DNA of 64,000 nucleotides from Conus ventricosus (GCA_018398815.1 CM031612.1:5599366-5663365); one strand, 5' to 3'; positions 9,420-19,433 are shown, counted from the first letter of the stretch. Program-made: numbers and translations. The notes: a model not told the origin generated them from the letters alone.

Positions 9420-9960
9420 CCATACAGATTGTTGGCGTCTAAGTACATTAGATAGTTGGATGGTTTAGTTGGGTCGTAGTCGTCTAAATATTTGTTGTTA
9501 GCTTTACAGTAAGGATGTGAGGCCATGCTAATACCTCCCCTCAACCCATCTTCAATCATCTGAAGTGTGGGCAGATCAGATATTAAGTCAATCTGGATGT
9601 TTGTAGACTTTAAAAAAGCGTCCCAAGAAAGACCTGGGGCAGAGATGTAATGTGATGAGTCTAAGCTGTAATGTTTCATGCATGTAGTTCTGTAATTCTG
9701 AAAGACGTCTGCTAATAAACACACGTCAGCCAATAGATACTGATCATGATAATCGCCCATTGTTTCACAGTGTAATTTTGTCCAGGCTTTCTGAGCGTAT
9801 TCATATTCAGAGTCAGTTATGTCTTTGCCTCTAAGACTAGAAAAGAAAGCGCCTTTAGGAGGAAGCGAGTCTTCATCAAACCTATCCCACGAGTTCATGT
9901 ATTCATAAGGATAAACTCCTTTGCGCACTAAAGATGGATCAAAGTATTGTTTAGTTATTG
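9392..9960 (-). pseudogene. Central fragment of family B DNA polymerase with motif A
   Basis: Contains the exonuclease-end and linker region (DVCLLADVFQNY, the ADVxLLADVF-type Exo III motif) and ends in the polymerase motif A, DANNLYGWAMSQPL. Everything that should follow (motif B KxxxNxxYG-type and motif C with its DTD) is deleted. It is separated from the N-terminal part by a one-base frame change near 9955-9975 at a short T run. Confidence 0.9.
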
Positions 9961-11610
9961 GATAGTCTTGTAGAATCCTGCTAACTTATCTAAACTCCCC
10001 ATCAGATGTTGGGCAGAGTCATAGAAGGATAAAGAGTCAAGAGTAAAAGTCATGTACTTTTCTGAAGATTGTGCAATGCAGGTAACCCTCTTATATTCAG
10101 AAGTCACTGCTTGCATGATAAAATGAGAATCGTAACCTCGTAAGTTATGAAAGAAAATAGGCAGCTTCCATGTCTTAGGGTCAACCTTAAGTTGAAGATT
10201 ACAATTGTTGTGTGCAGCCCCTCTGAACTTTCCAGTAATGTGATCGTGGTCTCTTACTGCGTTGCCTAATAATTCTCTGTTACATATCCAGCAGTGTGTA
10301 GATGAGTCATAGCGTTCTTGGTCTTCAGGAGTCATAACAATGCCTGAAAGATTTAGTTGGTTGGATAACTGATTGCGAAGTTGTTTCATCTGCTCTAAGA
10401 ATTTACTAGCTGCGTTAGTATCTCTGTAAATTTCTGGACGTGTGTGTGCCCCATCTGACCTAACAACAATAAACGCATAAGAACAGATCTGATGGTGGGT
10501 TAATAAGGTTGTTTTTTGTTCTTGTTGTTGTGGGTCGTAGTACTGTGGCAAGATTGATTCAAAGTCAGCATAAACCACGTACGGGCTCATTTGCATTTTG
10601 TGTACATTCTTAAAACTAACTTTAGACCCCGGTTTAGGTGTGAGGAGTTTGGTTTCACAGTCTACAAAACTTTTACAATGAGTTCTATGACTGGCAGCTG
10701 CTTCTATAGTTGGGATTCTGACCAAACACCTTCTGCAAAGCTCTTGTTTAGATTTATCCTTTGATGTAAAAGCCATAAGTCTGCTTATTGTTCTGATTAA
10801 TACATAATGGCTCTTTGCACTATCTTCAAACAGTATCAAGTCTACATGCTTGTCAAGTGGTTCGCCTAAAGTAGGAGCGTTGGGAGAAACCCTTAGAGGC
10901 ACTAGATCATCTACTACAGACCATGTGTATACGTTTACAGTGATTGGTTTGTTTTGTTCTTCAAACTGAGATATACTGTTTATACTCACTGGAAAGGTTA
11001 TGTTGCCAAAGTTCAGCTCTTGCTTATATGCTTCATAATTAGAAACTCTGTTTGCATGATTTTTAACAGGATGTAAATGCGCTAAAACACACCACATAAA
11101 ACACATGTTGTCAGAATTATGTATGTTTAAGACTGCCCGTTTTAACTCTAACTCTTTTGGAAGAGAAATGTAAGAATTGCCTACTATAGGATAGAACTTT
11201 GTTTGCCTCAATCTGATTTCAAGGACTGTCCCTTCAGACCAGCCAGAACCCCTTAACTTTGCCTCCTCACTTGCGTGGTTAAACTGTGTAAGCATGTAGT
11301 CAGCCCAGTTAGAATTAAAGTCGTGATAGCTGATTACTTCTTTCTGCCTTGTCGAAACCCAGACTGGCATGTTAGTATCATCAGGCGTTATATAATCAAT
11401 CAGAACGGCCAACAGCACTTTTACTGGCGGCTCCATCTGAAGAGACTCTGGGATTTTAGAGATAGCATGTGCCACGCTTTCATGAACATTTGTAGGGTTA
11501 ATGATGTCCATGTCCGCCTCACTAAACATATTGCTTATTTGTTTGTCACTACTGAATATTTTTTCCATCGTATATAGTTTTCTGTCCCCGGATTTACTTG
11601 TGGCCGTCAT
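9955..11610 (-). pseudogene. N-terminal and exonuclease part of protein-primed family B DNA polymerase
   Basis: I place the start at 11610 (MTATSK), after an AT-rich leader; the 21 codons before it are AT-rich and look like leader. In order the product shows an N-terminal domain shared with the small genes at 12.0-12.7 kb (HESVAHAISKIPES), a GSGW region, a C2HC-type finger near residues 295-320, the exonuclease I motif YADFES (about 10555-10574), an inserted CxxC...DHDHITGKFRG...CN zinc cluster like T4 endonuclease VII (about 10200-10293), and Exo II HNLRGYDSHF. This architecture is known from PolB-type elements in invertebrate genomes (Polinton-like, adintovirus-like). It would replicate the element's linear DNA by protein priming. 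It is broken at the end by a frame change and later by an internal deletion. Confidence 0.9.
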
Positions 11611-11678
11611 TTTTAAAGCCAAAATATTTACGTAAATCAAAAAAATAAATGTATATAAAAGTAAGTAAAACAAGCTTT

Positions 11679-11942
11679 TTATTCTTCACCCAAGCGTTGC
11701 AACACGTCAAGACATGTCAGCCTTACAATAACACCCGCTAATATTTTAGCTTTTTCTGAATCACTGCAGTCAATGTTCATCACTTTGGTTGCTTCGTTAA
11801 ATAGTTCACTATGATCTTTTATTATATTGTTTACATCATTCTCAAAACCAAATTCACTAAAATCAATGTTTAACATTTTCATTGTTTCGTCAAATAGTTC
11901 ATTACAATCCTTTAAATCAGATTCGCTGAGTTCGACAGTCAT
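11679..11942 (-). CDS. Small acidic protein with internal duplication, unknown
   Basis: An 87-residue acidic protein lies 69 bases upstream of the polymerase start and on the same strand. It contains two related halves: NELFDETMKMLNIDFSEF and SELFNEATKVMNIDCSDS, so it arose by internal duplication. Start ATG at 11942 follows TTTAAAAA, as for its neighbours. It has no obvious membrane segment or catalytic motif. It is the only one of the three small genes with an intact frame. It is probably a helper or regulatory protein of the same element; the function is unknown. Confidence 0.6.
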   Translation of the reverse strand: MTVELSESDLKDCNELFDETMKMLNIDFSEFGFENDVNNIIKDHSELFNEATKVMNIDCSDSEKAKILAGVIVRLTCLDVLQRLGEE

Positions 11943-11985
11943 TTTTTAAATCTAAATAAATAAAAAATAATTGTAAATTCAGCTG

Positions 11986-12317
11986 TTATTCATAGTTCAT
12001 CTTTTCTAATTGTAAAAACTGTTCAGGTTTAAAGGTAACAGTTACTCCTTCAAGATCGTCAGAACATGCAAGTCAGCATCTTCAGGGGCAATATTATCAA
12101 GTAAAATGGCAAAAAACTTTATAATTGGTTTAGGACAAGACTCTGAGATTTTACTAATGGCTTCCATTACGCTTTCTCGTATAGTTAAACTTTCAAAAAG
12201 TTCTGTTATAAATTCATCAAACACGGTCTTTAACTCTTCTTTATCAACTCCTGCACTAATCGCCCACCCAAAATCATCAAATATTTCTGTAAGCGTTATA
12301 ACTACGTGGGGGTTCAT
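11986..12317 (-). pseudogene. Small protein of the polymerase-N-terminal domain family (frame break)
   Basis: Reads from ATG 12317 for 91 codons; a one-base shift near 12050 separates it from a further piece ending at 11986 that matches the C-terminal end of the sister gene (EGVTV...QFL pattern). Its core RESVMEAISKISESCPKPII is clearly related to the sister gene at 12380-12710 and to the N-terminus of the polymerase. Spacer to the next gene is 44 bases. Predicted helical and acidic. Function unknown. The break may be a sequencing error. Confidence 0.6.
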
Positions 12318-12379
12318 TTTTTAAAAACCAGATTAAAATCATAAATACAAAATTAAGTAAGTAAGTAAGCCGCTCCTCT

Positions 12380-12710
12380 TCAGTGAGCATTTGCTGTTGT
12401 TAGTCGTAAAAATTGATCTTCATTAAAGCAAATAGTTACTCCTTCGGGGCCAGTAGAAACAGTTAGATTAGCATCTTCAGAAGCTATATAATCAACTAAA
12501 ATGGCAGGCAAATAACTTTATAATTGGTTGGGGCCAAGAATCTGGTATTTTACTTATGGCCTGCTTAACGCTTTCTCGCATGTCTATGCGATTAAAAAGA
12601 TCAGTAATTAATTCTTCAAACCTGTTCTTTAACTGATCTTTATCACCTCCCCTCTCCCAATCCAACTCGTCAAGTATATTAATAAGCTCTGTAGCTAGTT
12701 CGGTCTTCAT
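12380..12710 (-). pseudogene. Small protein of the polymerase-N-terminal domain family (frame break), second paralog
   Basis: I choose ATG 12710 (MKTELATELI), preceded by GTTAAAA, over an in-frame ATG at 12722. The first piece runs to 12492 and carries RESVKQAISKIPDSWPQPII; a one-base shift at a GCC repeat separates it from the remaining 3' piece ending at 12380. Paralogous to 11986-12317 and to the domain at the polymerase N-terminus (HESVAHAISKIPES). Spacer to the next gene is 62 bases. It is the first recognisable gene of the cluster from this side. Confidence 0.6.
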
Positions 12711-12719
12711 TTTTAACCC

Positions 12720-13159
12720 CAAATAAAAACGACAATTAAAAAAATAATTAATTCTGTAAACCCTTAATTCTTATGTTCTCGGAGAGAAGGTAAATATACA
12801 GGTTCACAATCACCAAATCTTATCTAGCACGTAAGCCCCCGTTTCAATGTGTTAATAACGTCAATATTTAGAGGTTTTGAGGTGTTAATTTTGTTTAAAA
12901 ACAGGTGTTAAAATTGGCCAAAATTGACATGTGATGGACGTGATTTAGATGTGAAAAGGGGGGTTTTCGTGCAAAATAACATGGGTGGTCTTGAACCCGT
13001 ATATTTACATTCTCTCCATCTGACTGTGGGCCCTCTGATAAATGACTTACCAGAAACACTATTAACCCTTTTTTTCCCTTTAAATTTACTAGCCCCAAAT
13101 CCTTTTAACACTTTTTTTTCTAAAAACAACAAATGTCCAACTTGACCCCAAAGTGTTAC
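12720..13159. other. Boundary region between virus-like element and JARID2 intron
   Basis: No gene seen. It holds an inverted repeat: 12781-12814 (GGAGAGAAGGTAAATATAC...) against 12984-13016, spaced by about 170 bases. This could mark a small transposon or the edge of the virus-like insertion. Open frames here are short and overlap on both strands. Confidence 0.4.
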
Positions 13160-13267
13160 CATAGCAGTATCCTCGCTGAGCCAAGGGGGTAGTTATGGAT
13201 GAGGGTGGGGCACAGCTCTCTCATAACGTCATGGAACTTCTCTCCCTGGTTCTTTGGGATGCAGTAC
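13160..13267 (-). CDS. JARID2 exon, JmjC domain part 2
   Basis: A 108-base exon, acceptor CACCAG at its upstream end and donor GTAACA after 13160. It completes the Trp codon of the previous exon and continues YCIPKNQGEKFHDVM, matching the IWYCIPxxxxxKxxDV segment of JARID2 JmjC. It enters with two bases of a codon carried over and leaves in the same phase. It is the last exon of the gene found; downstream lies the virus-like element. Confidence 0.85.
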
Positions 13268-14023
13268 CTGGTGATAAAACCACCAACACCACCATGTGAC
13301 TCCGCACAGAGAACACATCACTCCCTCCACCCTTACTCTAAAATCCAATTCCCTTTCAATTCCCTCAGCTCACTCGCTGACAATTATGTCCGTTTACCTT
13401 TGCATTAATTTCTACGGTTTTACCACGGTCTTCGCCTCAATCCATATCAGATACATTCTTCAACCACCAACCTTATCTCATTTCAAACGCCCCTTTTAGG
13501 AAAACTATTCTCCTTCATCCATGTTTACATTCTTTGACCATCATGATTATCTTTGCTTCCCATCTTATGAATACCTCAGCTTTCAACAACACAGCTAGGC
13601 TACTTATTGAAAAGAACTTGGCATTCTGAAAGAAAACTTTTTTTCTATGTCATCCACCTTCTGTCTTCAGTACAGATGTCAACTCTGCTCTTTTAAGATA
13701 GAACCTGACAGAGAAACATTGTCCCACAACAGGCCAGCATGCTTTCTATGGTACAATACTTTGAACCCAAATCAAACATGTCAATCATGTTTGATGCATC
13801 CACAACTCTAGTGTTAAAACAAGAAGCAAACAAACAAACAAAGGGTGGTTGAAGGAGGGAGGGAGGGGAAGGGGAGGGCAGTGGAAGGAATGGGGGGGAA
13901 GTGGGGTGAGAGGAACAGTCAGAGAGACCTACCAGATAAAAAACAAACTAAAATAGTCACAAAATGTTACTCTGCAGAGTTTCCACTGAAATATGAATAT
14001 ATCACCACTCCTCCCTCCCTCAC
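13268..14023. other. JARID2 intron
   Basis: No gene. Includes a purine-rich G/A tract at about 13850-13920. Confidence 0.6.
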
Positions 14024-14138
14024 CAAATGGTGTTGGCGCCGGAGTGCAGGTACTGCACGTAGGGCAGACGGTGAGGGTCGGTGGACCAGCACGAGGTGGA
14101 GAACAGCATGCCCACGTGCAGGGTAGGAATCGTGGTAC
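14024..14138 (-). CDS. JARID2 exon, JmjC domain part 1
   Basis: A 115-base exon flanked by CTGCAG acceptor and GTGAGG donor. It encodes [17 protein letters not shown] followed by [16 protein letters not shown], the signature of the JARID2 JmjC fold. In active JmjC demethylases the Trp of this motif is followed by the first iron-binding His; here it is Ser, as in vertebrate JARID2, so the domain should be catalytically dead. Phase agrees with 18681-18751 upstream (G + GT) and 13160-13267 downstream (TG + G). Confidence 0.92.
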
Positions 14139-14228
14139 CTGCAGTCACAGCACGATCCCAGCTTCACCATCAGCCAGCCAATCAACAACACAGGCTGTCC
14201 ACACTCTAACCTTAAATGAACTGACCAG

Positions 14229-14850
14229 CAGGGTGGGAATTTATCCGGTTTTTACCGGAAATCCGGTTTATGTTCTAACTGTCCTGTGTAAAAAAAAATT
14301 TCCAGTGAAAAAAATTCTGGAAAAAAAAAAAAAAGGAAAATTCCAAAGTGAGTGGCATTTTGGTTCTTTTCCAGTCAAAAAATGTTTGGCATAACCACGA
14401 TCTTATGAATGAAAATGGCGACAAGTCGAAACATCGTTAAGCGTAGTGACCATTACAATGGCACTGGCGTAAAAAATATGTTGAATTGGAACTGGACTGA
14501 TCATGAAGTTGATGGCGAGCAGCTTGGACTTCACATCAGAACAGTTTCTGAGCCAGGAATGGCATTATGCGACCTGTGTTAGACCGACATCAATTATGAA
14601 AGCAGCTGTTGCAAGGCGCTTGAAGCACACTGCCGAACAGTCAAACACAAGAAGTGGATCCGATTCATGTTTTCCTAAAATGAGGTTTGAAAATTACCTT
14701 TTTTATAGCCGTTTCCAAAACCTTAATCAAGCTCTGGAATGCTTCAGATTGCACTGACTTAAATGAAGATTGAAAATTTTTTAACGGGGGAGCATGCCCC
14801 CAGACCACCCAAGATTTCCCTTTTTTTTTGCTTACCAATTCCCACCCCTG
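14229..14850. mobile_element. Non-autonomous hAT-like element H5
   Basis: Ends are CAGGGTGGGAATT and AATTCCCACCCCTG, and the element is flanked by perfect 6-bp target duplications GACCAG (14223-14228 and 14851-14856). The interior has ATCCGG/CCGGAAAT words near the left end, like the right end of the large element at 34-37 kb, and a GGGGGCATGCTCCCCC block. No transposase. Confidence 0.85.
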
Positions 14851-15534
14851 GACCAGGATTTGGAGACCCATGTCCAACTCACACAACATCAACTCAAATA
14901 TATTCAGCACCACCCCCCCCCCCCCCCCCCCCCCCCGAGACACTAATTTTCACCCCATTATCTCCAGGCCCTAAATGAGGTCAAGTGTACAGCGAGGTCA
15001 AACAGGAAGACCTCACTCACACACCCGGAGTCATTCACACAGACAGGCCTGGCAGTGCTGCTCTTTCATGCTGCTGTACTGACAAGATGGCTTCGTTTAC
15101 CAGCAGCCTTGGTGAAGTGGCAAGCACCGTGGACTCCTGTCTGAAGCCGATTCCTATCACAGCCATTCATTCGTGGGATTTTTTCGTCTTACCCACCTCC
15201 AGGCCAGAGTCAAGTTGGCGATGGGCTCAGCTGGGATGGCTGGAACCAGTGGAGTTTGACCCACTCAAAGGATGATGCGTCTCAAAGAGTACTCTTCAAT
15301 TTTCTGACCAACATTGCAGGTGTCTGCATCTCTTGGGCCTGGTTGACACCATGATGTATTAAAAGGGCAGCACATAGCACAGCTCTGTCATGCAGTCACA
15401 AGCCAGAATGAAATCCATACCATCATCTTCATAATCCCTATCCTCATTGATCAGCCCTTTATGCCTTGCTCTTATGGTGACCTTAGTTTTGCTTTCCTCC
15501 TGTCCTTTGTTAGGTTCTGTTCACTGCCATCAGC
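14851..15534. other. JARID2 intron with poly-C run
   Basis: Poly-C run at about 14911-14936. Around 15080-15250 there is an unplaced stretch with weak coding look on both strands but no consistent splice sites. Confidence 0.4.
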
Positions 15535-16515
15535 ACATCTGGACTATCATTGGAAGGACATGATGGTGCCCTGTGGGTGGGGGGGAGAGGGCGGGGGTTG
15601 GGGGGGGGGGGGGGGGGGGGCATCTGGGCTATCATTGGAAGGACATGATGGTGCCTGTGGGTGGGGGGGAGAGGGCGGGGGTTGGGGGGGGGGACATCTG
15701 GACTATCATTGGAAGGACATGATGGTGCCCTGTGGGTGGGGGGGAGACATCTGGACTATCATTGGAAGGACATGATGGTGCCCTGTGGGTGGGGGGGGAG
15801 AGGGCGGGGTTGGGGGGGGGGGGGGGGGGGGACATCTGGACTATCATTGGAAGGACATGATGGTGCCCTGTGGGTGGGGGGAGAGGGCGGGGGTTGGGGG
15901 GGGGGGGACATCTGGACTATCATTGGAAGGACATGATGGTGCCCTGTGGGTGGGGGGGAGAGGGCGGGGGTTGGGGGGGGGGGACATCTGGACTATCATG
16001 GAAGGACATGATGGTGCCTGGGGTGGGGGGGAGAGAGCGGGGGTTGGGGGGGGGACATCTGGACTATCACTGGAAGGACATGATGGTGCCCCGTGGGTGG
16101 GGGGGAGAGGGCGGGGTTGGGGGGGGGACATCTGGACTATCACTGGAAGGACATGATGGTGCCCGTGGGTGGAGGGGAGAGGGCGGGGGTTGGGGGGGGG
16201 GGACATCTGGACTATCATTGGAAGGACATGATGGTGCCCCGTGGGTGGGGGGAGAGGGTGGGGGTTGGGGGGGGGGGGGACATCTGGACTATCATTGGAA
16301 GGACATGATGGTGCCCCGTGGTGGGGGGGAGAGGGGCGGGGGTTGGGGGGGGGACATCTGGACTATCATTGGAAGGACATGATGGTGCCCCGTGGGTGGG
16401 GTAGAGAGGGCGGGGGTTGGGGGACATCTGGACTATCATTGGAAGGACATGATGGTGCCCGTGGGGGGGGGGAGGGCGGGGGTTGGGGGGGGGGGGGGGG
16501 AGACATCTGATTTTT
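15535..16515. repeat. G-rich minisatellite, ~70-80 bp unit, about 13 copies
   Basis: Unit: ACATCTGGACTATCATTGG, AAGGACATGATGGTGCCC, then GTGGGTGGGGGGAGAGGGCGGGGGTTGGGGG. Units differ mainly in G-run length. Each unit has several runs of three or more G, so it could form G-quadruplexes. All six frames stay open over long distances, which explains the many Gly- or Pro-rich frames; none is a gene. Confidence 0.95.
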
Positions 16516-17311
16516 GCTGGCTCTACAACTGAGCAATTACTGCCATCAGCAGGGGCCTCAGTAGGTGGTGTCCTGCCCATGTTGGATCACAACAGGCACC
16601 ACTGAACACCACCCATGTGACTCCGCAGCAGTGCAGTGTTCTCCTGGTGGGCTGCCTAATGACCACTTGAAGACTCACTGCTCTCTGAGGATTGCATCAG
16701 CAGGACAGTGGCAGGACAGGCCAGGGTGTGGGCCGTGGATGAGGCGCTGGAAACAGCAGTGTGGGTTGCAATGCCCTCAGGGGGTACAGAAGACGAGACA
16801 GGAAAGAAAAAGATCGTCTCAGTCAACACACACCCCTCCATTCCCATGTTTGTAGGAAGAGGATTTTTTTTCCAAGTGAAGGCGGAGGGGAAGGGGGTGT
16901 ATTGTATATTTTTTTCCTTGTGGTTGAATTCGTGTCAAAGAAAGAAATTCACAAACCTTTGTCAATTTTTTAAGCAATCAACGAAATGATGAGAAAGAAA
17001 TACATGTGACACAACTGAGGGAAGAAACTACATGCCACGCTGTCTGTACCTTAAACGACACTAAATAGAAATTCAGGTGTTCTGAACAATCCTGAGACTG
17101 TAAAAATCCCTTTCTCCCCCGCCTCCCACACACTTCAACTGACAGTCCAAGGTACCCTAGCCCTTCAGTCAGAAATCTGCGGCAGTTCTCAGGCCCTTCA
17201 CTTCTTGTTTGCCATCTGATCCTCATGCCTTCTCCCTGGCATTGCTCCTGAACCACTCGGTCCACCACCTCCCTACACAGCCACACCCATGCCCACTATG
17301 TCACAGCACTG
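16516..17311. other. JARID2 intron, no clear gene
   Basis: Around 16520-16850 some stretches have GC-rich, coding-like composition, but neither strand gives both splice sites and a recognisable product. Nothing else seen. Confidence 0.4.
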
Positions 17312-18076
17312 CAGGGTTCCCAGGGACTTCAGCTTATGCCAAGTAAGGACCTTGTAAGGACCTATAAGGACCATTTTCTAAATTAGTAAGGACCTCACAT
17401 TAACATTAGCAGCATATATATTACAAAACGTACTTGTATATCTTTCATGGAAATGCATCAAACACAGCGTACACCCAATATAACTTGGCTGCTGTACTGC
17501 AGAATCAAATCACACTGAAAACTGTTTGTTCCCTTGTTCAGGTCTTCAGTAAGAACAATGTCTTGAGTCTCTTGTCTTCCACTTCAATCCACTCTTACCT
17601 AAAACTAAAACCAGCTGATACTTTAACCTGACAGTCATAGCTGATACTTAAACTTGAATGTCAATCCTTCACAACAGAAGAGATAAGTAAAAAAAAAAAA
17701 AATGACACTGAGAATGAGAAACAAAAACAAAACTGTTATTAGTGGTCATGGGCACTTTCAGATCCTGAATATATGTCGGAGAGAAAAAAAAGAGCACACA
17801 CACACACCATACATGGCCTTAATCCGCATTTTTTTTCCATTCTTTTTCGACCCTTGTGATGTCCTGTTGAACTCTCTCTGCTTCATTTTTTCTGTCTTTA
17901 GCTAACAAACGCAGAGTGTTGGATCGTTCCAACCAGCATTTTGCCATCGACAATTTTTTTTGCTGTCATAAGGACTTGTAAGGACCTTGATGCTAATATA
18001 AGCACTTGTAAGGCCTTACTTGAGGTGTTTCAAAATGTAAGGACCCGTAAGGACCGGTAAGGACCTGGGAACCCTG
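17312..18076. mobile_element. Non-autonomous hAT-like element H1 with TAAGGACC subterminal repeats
   Basis: Termini CAGGGTTCCCAG and CTGGGAACCCTG are perfect inverted repeats, flanked by CACTG on both sides (17307-17311 and 18077-18081). TAAGGACC or close variants recur about four times inside each end, a pattern typical of transposase-binding subterminal repeats in hAT elements. No transposase is encoded. A single copy of the same terminus lies near 35918 inside element H2. Confidence 0.85.
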
Positions 18077-18530
18077 CACTGTCACCCACAGCAAGCTGTC
18101 ACAGCAATGCCACCCCACAGAGAGCTGTCAGAGACACTGCTCCACTGCTGACACATCCTGACAAGTCGTCAGTGGTGCTTGTTTCTGAACTGCTGGAAGG
18201 CAAGCATCCCATGGAGGACAAAACGAAGCGCTACAAAGACACACTGAAGGCCTCGCTGAAGAGCTGTAGCATCGCCCCGGCCTCCATGGAATAAGCTGCG
18301 CAAGATCGCTCAACCTGGCGCCACCATGATCAAATCCGGAGTGAAAGTCTTTGAAACGAGACGAGTGCAGGCACAGGAGCAAAAACATCAGCTTTGGAAA
18401 ACCAGAGCAAGCACCACCTTTCAGCCTGGCTCATCTCCAAGTCTGCCCTGACCATACGGCAACAGACCGTTCAATGCAAGGATCGGCCCGATCAGCCATC
18501 TTCATACACACACACACACACACCACCACC
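18077..18530 (+). mobile_element. LINE 3' fragment (end of reverse-transcriptase ORF)
   Basis: Encodes a stretch with KTKRYKDTLKASLKS followed by I-P-x-S-x-E and, after a frame change, KLRKIAQ, which I recognise as the C-terminal tail of a non-LTR retrotransposon ORF common in molluscs (pattern KKRYKDTLKASLK...W...AQDR..WR). Contains stops and is only the last part. Confidence 0.75.
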
Positions 18531-18680
18531 CAGCGATAGCAGAAGTCAGGGTCATCTTGGCCTGCGAAGGACAAGCATTTCTGACCCAACACAGCATATG
18601 ACCACCTACAACACTCGCTCCTGATGGCAATGACCACACCTCACACCTGGGTAACTGCTGCCTTAACTGTTGGTTCTCAC

Positions 18681-18751
18681 CTGAGACAGGTCCCAGGCAC
18701 TTCAGGATGCACTTCTTGTTGTCAGGCAGGTTGTTGAGGTTCCAGCTGTGT
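18681..18751 (-). CDS. JARID2 exon, pre-JmjC (HSWNL) segment
   Basis: A 71-base exon. The acceptor is GTGCACAG and the donor GTGAGA. It encodes HSWNLNNLPDNKKCILKCLG, matching the HGWNLTVLPNN...ILRHLG segment of vertebrate JARID2 directly before the JmjC core. Phases fit both neighbours: AA + A upstream, G + GT downstream. Both splice sites and the protein match agree, so this small exon is secure. Confidence 0.93.
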
Positions 18752-19433
18752 CTGTGCACACAACACTGTCATTGGTGGTGGTCAGTACACACGTCCATGT
18801 CATTGTGCTCTATACACACATCTGTCACTACGATGAACACACTCATTCACATCACTACAGCCAGAACATGTCAACATTTCCTTTTTACACACACACACAC
18901 ACACAAGTTAAGAGCGTCTTCACAATTAATGTGCCATCTTTAAAATAAGGAATTTACCCTTAATTCTTTCTTGTTGATGAATCTGATCCTTCATGCATCT
19001 ATCAAGTATAACTGTTCTTTCTTAGTTTAACTGAATAATGAGAAACAAACAAAGTCTATATGTACCCATGACACATCCAAGCTTTGAAGGGACACAGAAT
19101 GGTGTAAGATTTGAGAGAAAATTTAAACCAATAACTACAGTTAATACAAAATCAAAATACAAATTAACAACCAGGTAAACAGCTGGCAAGTAGAATTGAC
19201 TTACAGACTGATATCATCCAGGCTAAGGATATGAACTGATAATGCAGATCTGTCTACCCTTAAAACTGTTATTGGTGTAACCTTCAACAAAACTGAGAGC
19301 ATTTTCTCAAAAGATGTGTACATGTAAATTTTCACAAGGGTAAGTGGGTGGTGATTCACATATTCCAAATTTTTGTAGAAGCGAGGCAAGAAGGAGGGAG
19401 GTTGTGTCTGTCTGCCAACATGCAGCAGATGGT

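Noticed and set aside
15080..15250. Possible JARID2 exon
   Set aside because: A weak TVL-like similarity, but in-frame stop and no matching splice phase; the true segment was found at 18681-18751.
15461..16580. Gly-, Trp- or Pro-rich frames in several readings
   Set aside because: All come from the G-rich minisatellite.
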